Shown here: positions 62,879 through 64,000 of the stretch, one piece after another | Numbering within the stretch: position 1 is the stretch's first letter | Layout: every line of letters starts with the position of its first letter | Assembly (NCBI GenBank): GCA_046292465.1 | Contig: JBKBRB010000008.1 | Coordinates: 35,571-99,570, forward strand | From: JANWWM01 sp046292465 | Lineage (GTDB): Bacteria > Bacteroidota > Chlorobiia > Chlorobiales > Thermochlorobacteraceae | DNA length: 64,000 nt | Direction of reading: 5' to 3' | Notes under the pieces: generated by a model | The model's input: the letters and a program-made list of their open reading frames with translations, nothing else | Database searches by the model: none | What the model was told of the DNA's origin: nothing | Position numbers and translations under genes: made by a program

Positions 62879-63724
62879 TTATTCGGTTGCGTTGATGAAG
62901 TTCTCGATGGCTTGAACAAATTCGTTAGGTTTTTCCACCATCGGCACGTGTCCGCATTCGGGAATCAAGTGCAAGCGCGAGTTTGGAATTTCTTTGTGAA
63001 CGACTTTGGCATACTTGACGGGGATAAACTTATCGTTTGCACCCCAAATCACCAGCGTTGGCGTTTTCATCTCTTTAAGCCGTGCGCGCACTTTGGTTCG
63101 CTTCAAGTCCAAATACTTGAAGTCGCGATTGAGCGACATCATCGCATCAAAATTTTCCTTGCTTTTTACCATCTCCAAATTTTGGTTCAAATGCTCTTCG
63201 GTAATGTGTGCGGGGTCGTAATAAACCGACTCCATCGTCTTTTTGACAAACGACGGCTTTGAGACCATCTTGTAAAGAATTGGCTTCAAAAGAAATGAAC
63301 TTGCCATCATAATGAACGGCGGCAAGTAAAGAAAGCCGTCGCTATCGCAAAGCACTAATTTCGTGAACGTGTTCGGATAATAAACCGACATGGCGACGAG
63401 ATACTTTGCGCCCATCGAGTGTCCAATGCCGTAAATTGAGTCGCTCGATGAAGTGGTTTTCTCCAAAAATTCTTTCATCAACTTTGCGTAAAGGTCAAGC
63501 GAATAGCGAACATTCGTCGGCTTATCGCTTTTGCCGAAGGCGAGCAGGTCTAACGCCAAGACGCGATAACGCTGTGCAAAGAGCGGCACAACACGATAAA
63601 AAATATCGAGCGATGATGAAAATCCATGCACAAGAAAGAGAACCTTTGAGCCTGAACCTTCATCAATATAGCGATGCTTGTATCCTGAAAGGGTAATGTA
63701 TTTGGATTCGGCTTGAATACTCAT
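62879..63724 (-). CDS. alpha/beta hydrolase
   Basis: 281 residues. VLFLVHGFSSSLDIF (oxyanion), nucleophile Ser in GIGHSMGAKY, acid Asp in WGANDKFIP and His in PECGHVPMVE complete the triad. Substrate unknown; could be an esterase, lipase or related hydrolase. Followed directly by the EEP lipoprotein. Confidence 0.9.
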   Translation of the reverse strand: MSIQAESKYITLSGYKHRYIDEGSGSKVLFLVHGFSSSLDIFYRVVPLFAQRYRVLALDLLAFGKSDKPTNVRYSLDLYAKLMKEFLEKTTSSSDSIYGIGHSMGAKYLVAMSVYYPNTFTKLVLCDSDGFLYLPPFIMMASSFLLKPILYKMVSKPSFVKKTMESVYYDPAHITEEHLNQNLEMVKSKENFDAMMSLNRDFKYLDLKRTKVRARLKEMKTPTLVIWGANDKFIPVKYAKVVHKEIPNSRLHLIPECGHVPMVEKPNEFVQAIENFINATE

Positions 63725-63752
63725 AAATCGTGGTGATTAAAGTTCGTGATAA

Positions 63753-64000
63753 TTAAAGTTGAAGCGATTGTAGCCATGTTGCAATCGCAGGTGCACTGCG
63801 CCAAATCACGTTGATATGATTGGCGTCAGAAACGATAAGCGATTTTTCTTTTGTAGGCAAACGAGAGAGCGTGTATTCGGCATCAGCGACGGCAAAGAGT
63901 TCGTCATCTTTGCCAATCACCAAGAGCGTTGGAAAGCGCACATTGCGATAAGCGTCCATCACATCAATTGGAAAGGCGGCGAGAAAAAAGTTAAGGGCGT
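63753..64000 (-). CDS. alpha/beta hydrolase, N-terminus beyond window
   Basis: The C-terminal part of a second hydrolase: open frame from the window edge (codons reading ALNFFLAAFPID before the first visible start) to a stop at 63753. FPTLLVIGKDDELFAV carries the acid Asp and SDANHINVIW the catalytic His. The nucleophile lies outside. Belongs to a tandem of two related hydrolases. Confidence 0.82.
   Translation of the reverse strand, partial: ALNFFLAAFPIDVMDAYRNVRFPTLLVIGKDDELFAVADAEYTLSRLPTKEKSLIVSDANHINVIWRSAPAIATWLQSLQL

Noticed and set aside
1..64000. CRISPR arrays, insertion sequences, rRNA, prophage
   Set aside because: No regularly spaced direct repeats with unique spacers, no transposase or integrase-like proteins and no rRNA-like sequence were seen.

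Overview
This window looks like chromosomal core genome of a Gram-negative bacterium of the FCB group (Bacteroidota/Chlorobiota). Supporting evidence is a bat (aerotolerance) gene set, DUF4292 and DUF6252-type lipoproteins, an LptD-like outer-membrane assembly protein, LpxK, Mpl, and many tetratricopeptide (TPR) proteins. Several starts carry clear GGAGG-type ribosome binding sites, and a tRNA promoter fits the TTGxxx-17-TATxxx form. That is closer to Chlorobiota or Ignavibacteria-like lineages than to classical Bacteroidia, which use weak Shine-Dalgarno signals and a different promoter consensus. The lineage is inferred, not proven. I saw no insertion sequences, phage genes, CRISPR arrays or rRNA.

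Layout. 1-3.3 kb: the 5' part of a large outer-membrane protein, a small TPR protein and a HIT protein, all on the minus strand. 3.4-8.2 kb: tRNA-Val with promoter and terminator, then the glutamate synthase large subunit. 8.2-9.9 kb: a minus-strand cluster of four cysteine-bearing, probably metal-handling proteins, including a 58-residue secreted peptide with 12 cysteines. 10-15.3 kb: an M1 peptidase lipoprotein and LptD. 15.3-19.7 kb: a minus-strand run of APC permease, Fur-family regulator, hemC and a TPR protein. 20-22.7 kb: three exported proteins (VWA lipoprotein, DUF6252-like lipoprotein, small barrel). 22.8-26.7 kb: prfB with its programmed +1 frameshift, a class II aldolase, gatC, a pseudo-HtrA/YwqK-repeat protein and a DUF167 protein. 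26.7-28.3 kb: lpxK and a DUF374 acyltransferase. 28.7-32.1 kb: lon coupled to hisF.

32.2-41.3 kb is a long minus-strand block: DUF4292 lipoprotein, mpl, TPR protein, then batB-batC-proC-batD-batE. 41.6-46.3 kb on the plus strand holds ilvE, panD, a GlmU-type nucleotidyltransferase, a GNAT acetyltransferase, tadA and glcF. 46.3-47.8 kb has a TPR protein with a degenerate zinc-ribbon-like tail and a small coupled gene. 48-54.9 kb: a second M1 peptidase, a membrane protein, a phosphohexomutase, a TPR histidine kinase and ybaB. 55-57.9 kb: hrcA-grpE-dnaJ. 58-59.2 kb: an MBL hydrolase and a 16-residue-repeat protein. 59.2-64 kb on the minus strand: a MauE-thioredoxin membrane protein with a cysteine-rich lipoprotein, an ABC ATPase, an EEP-family lipoprotein and two alpha/beta hydrolases (the last truncated by the window).

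The themes are envelope biogenesis (LptD, LpxK, DUF374, Mpl, exported lipoproteins), protein quality control (Lon, HrcA/GrpE/DnaJ, Bat) and TPR-based signalling. The least explained parts are the cysteine-rich metal cluster, the MauE-thioredoxin/cysteine-rich lipoprotein pair, the pseudo-protease with YwqK repeats and the six-repeat secreted protein. I found no clearly new multi-gene defence or mobile system.
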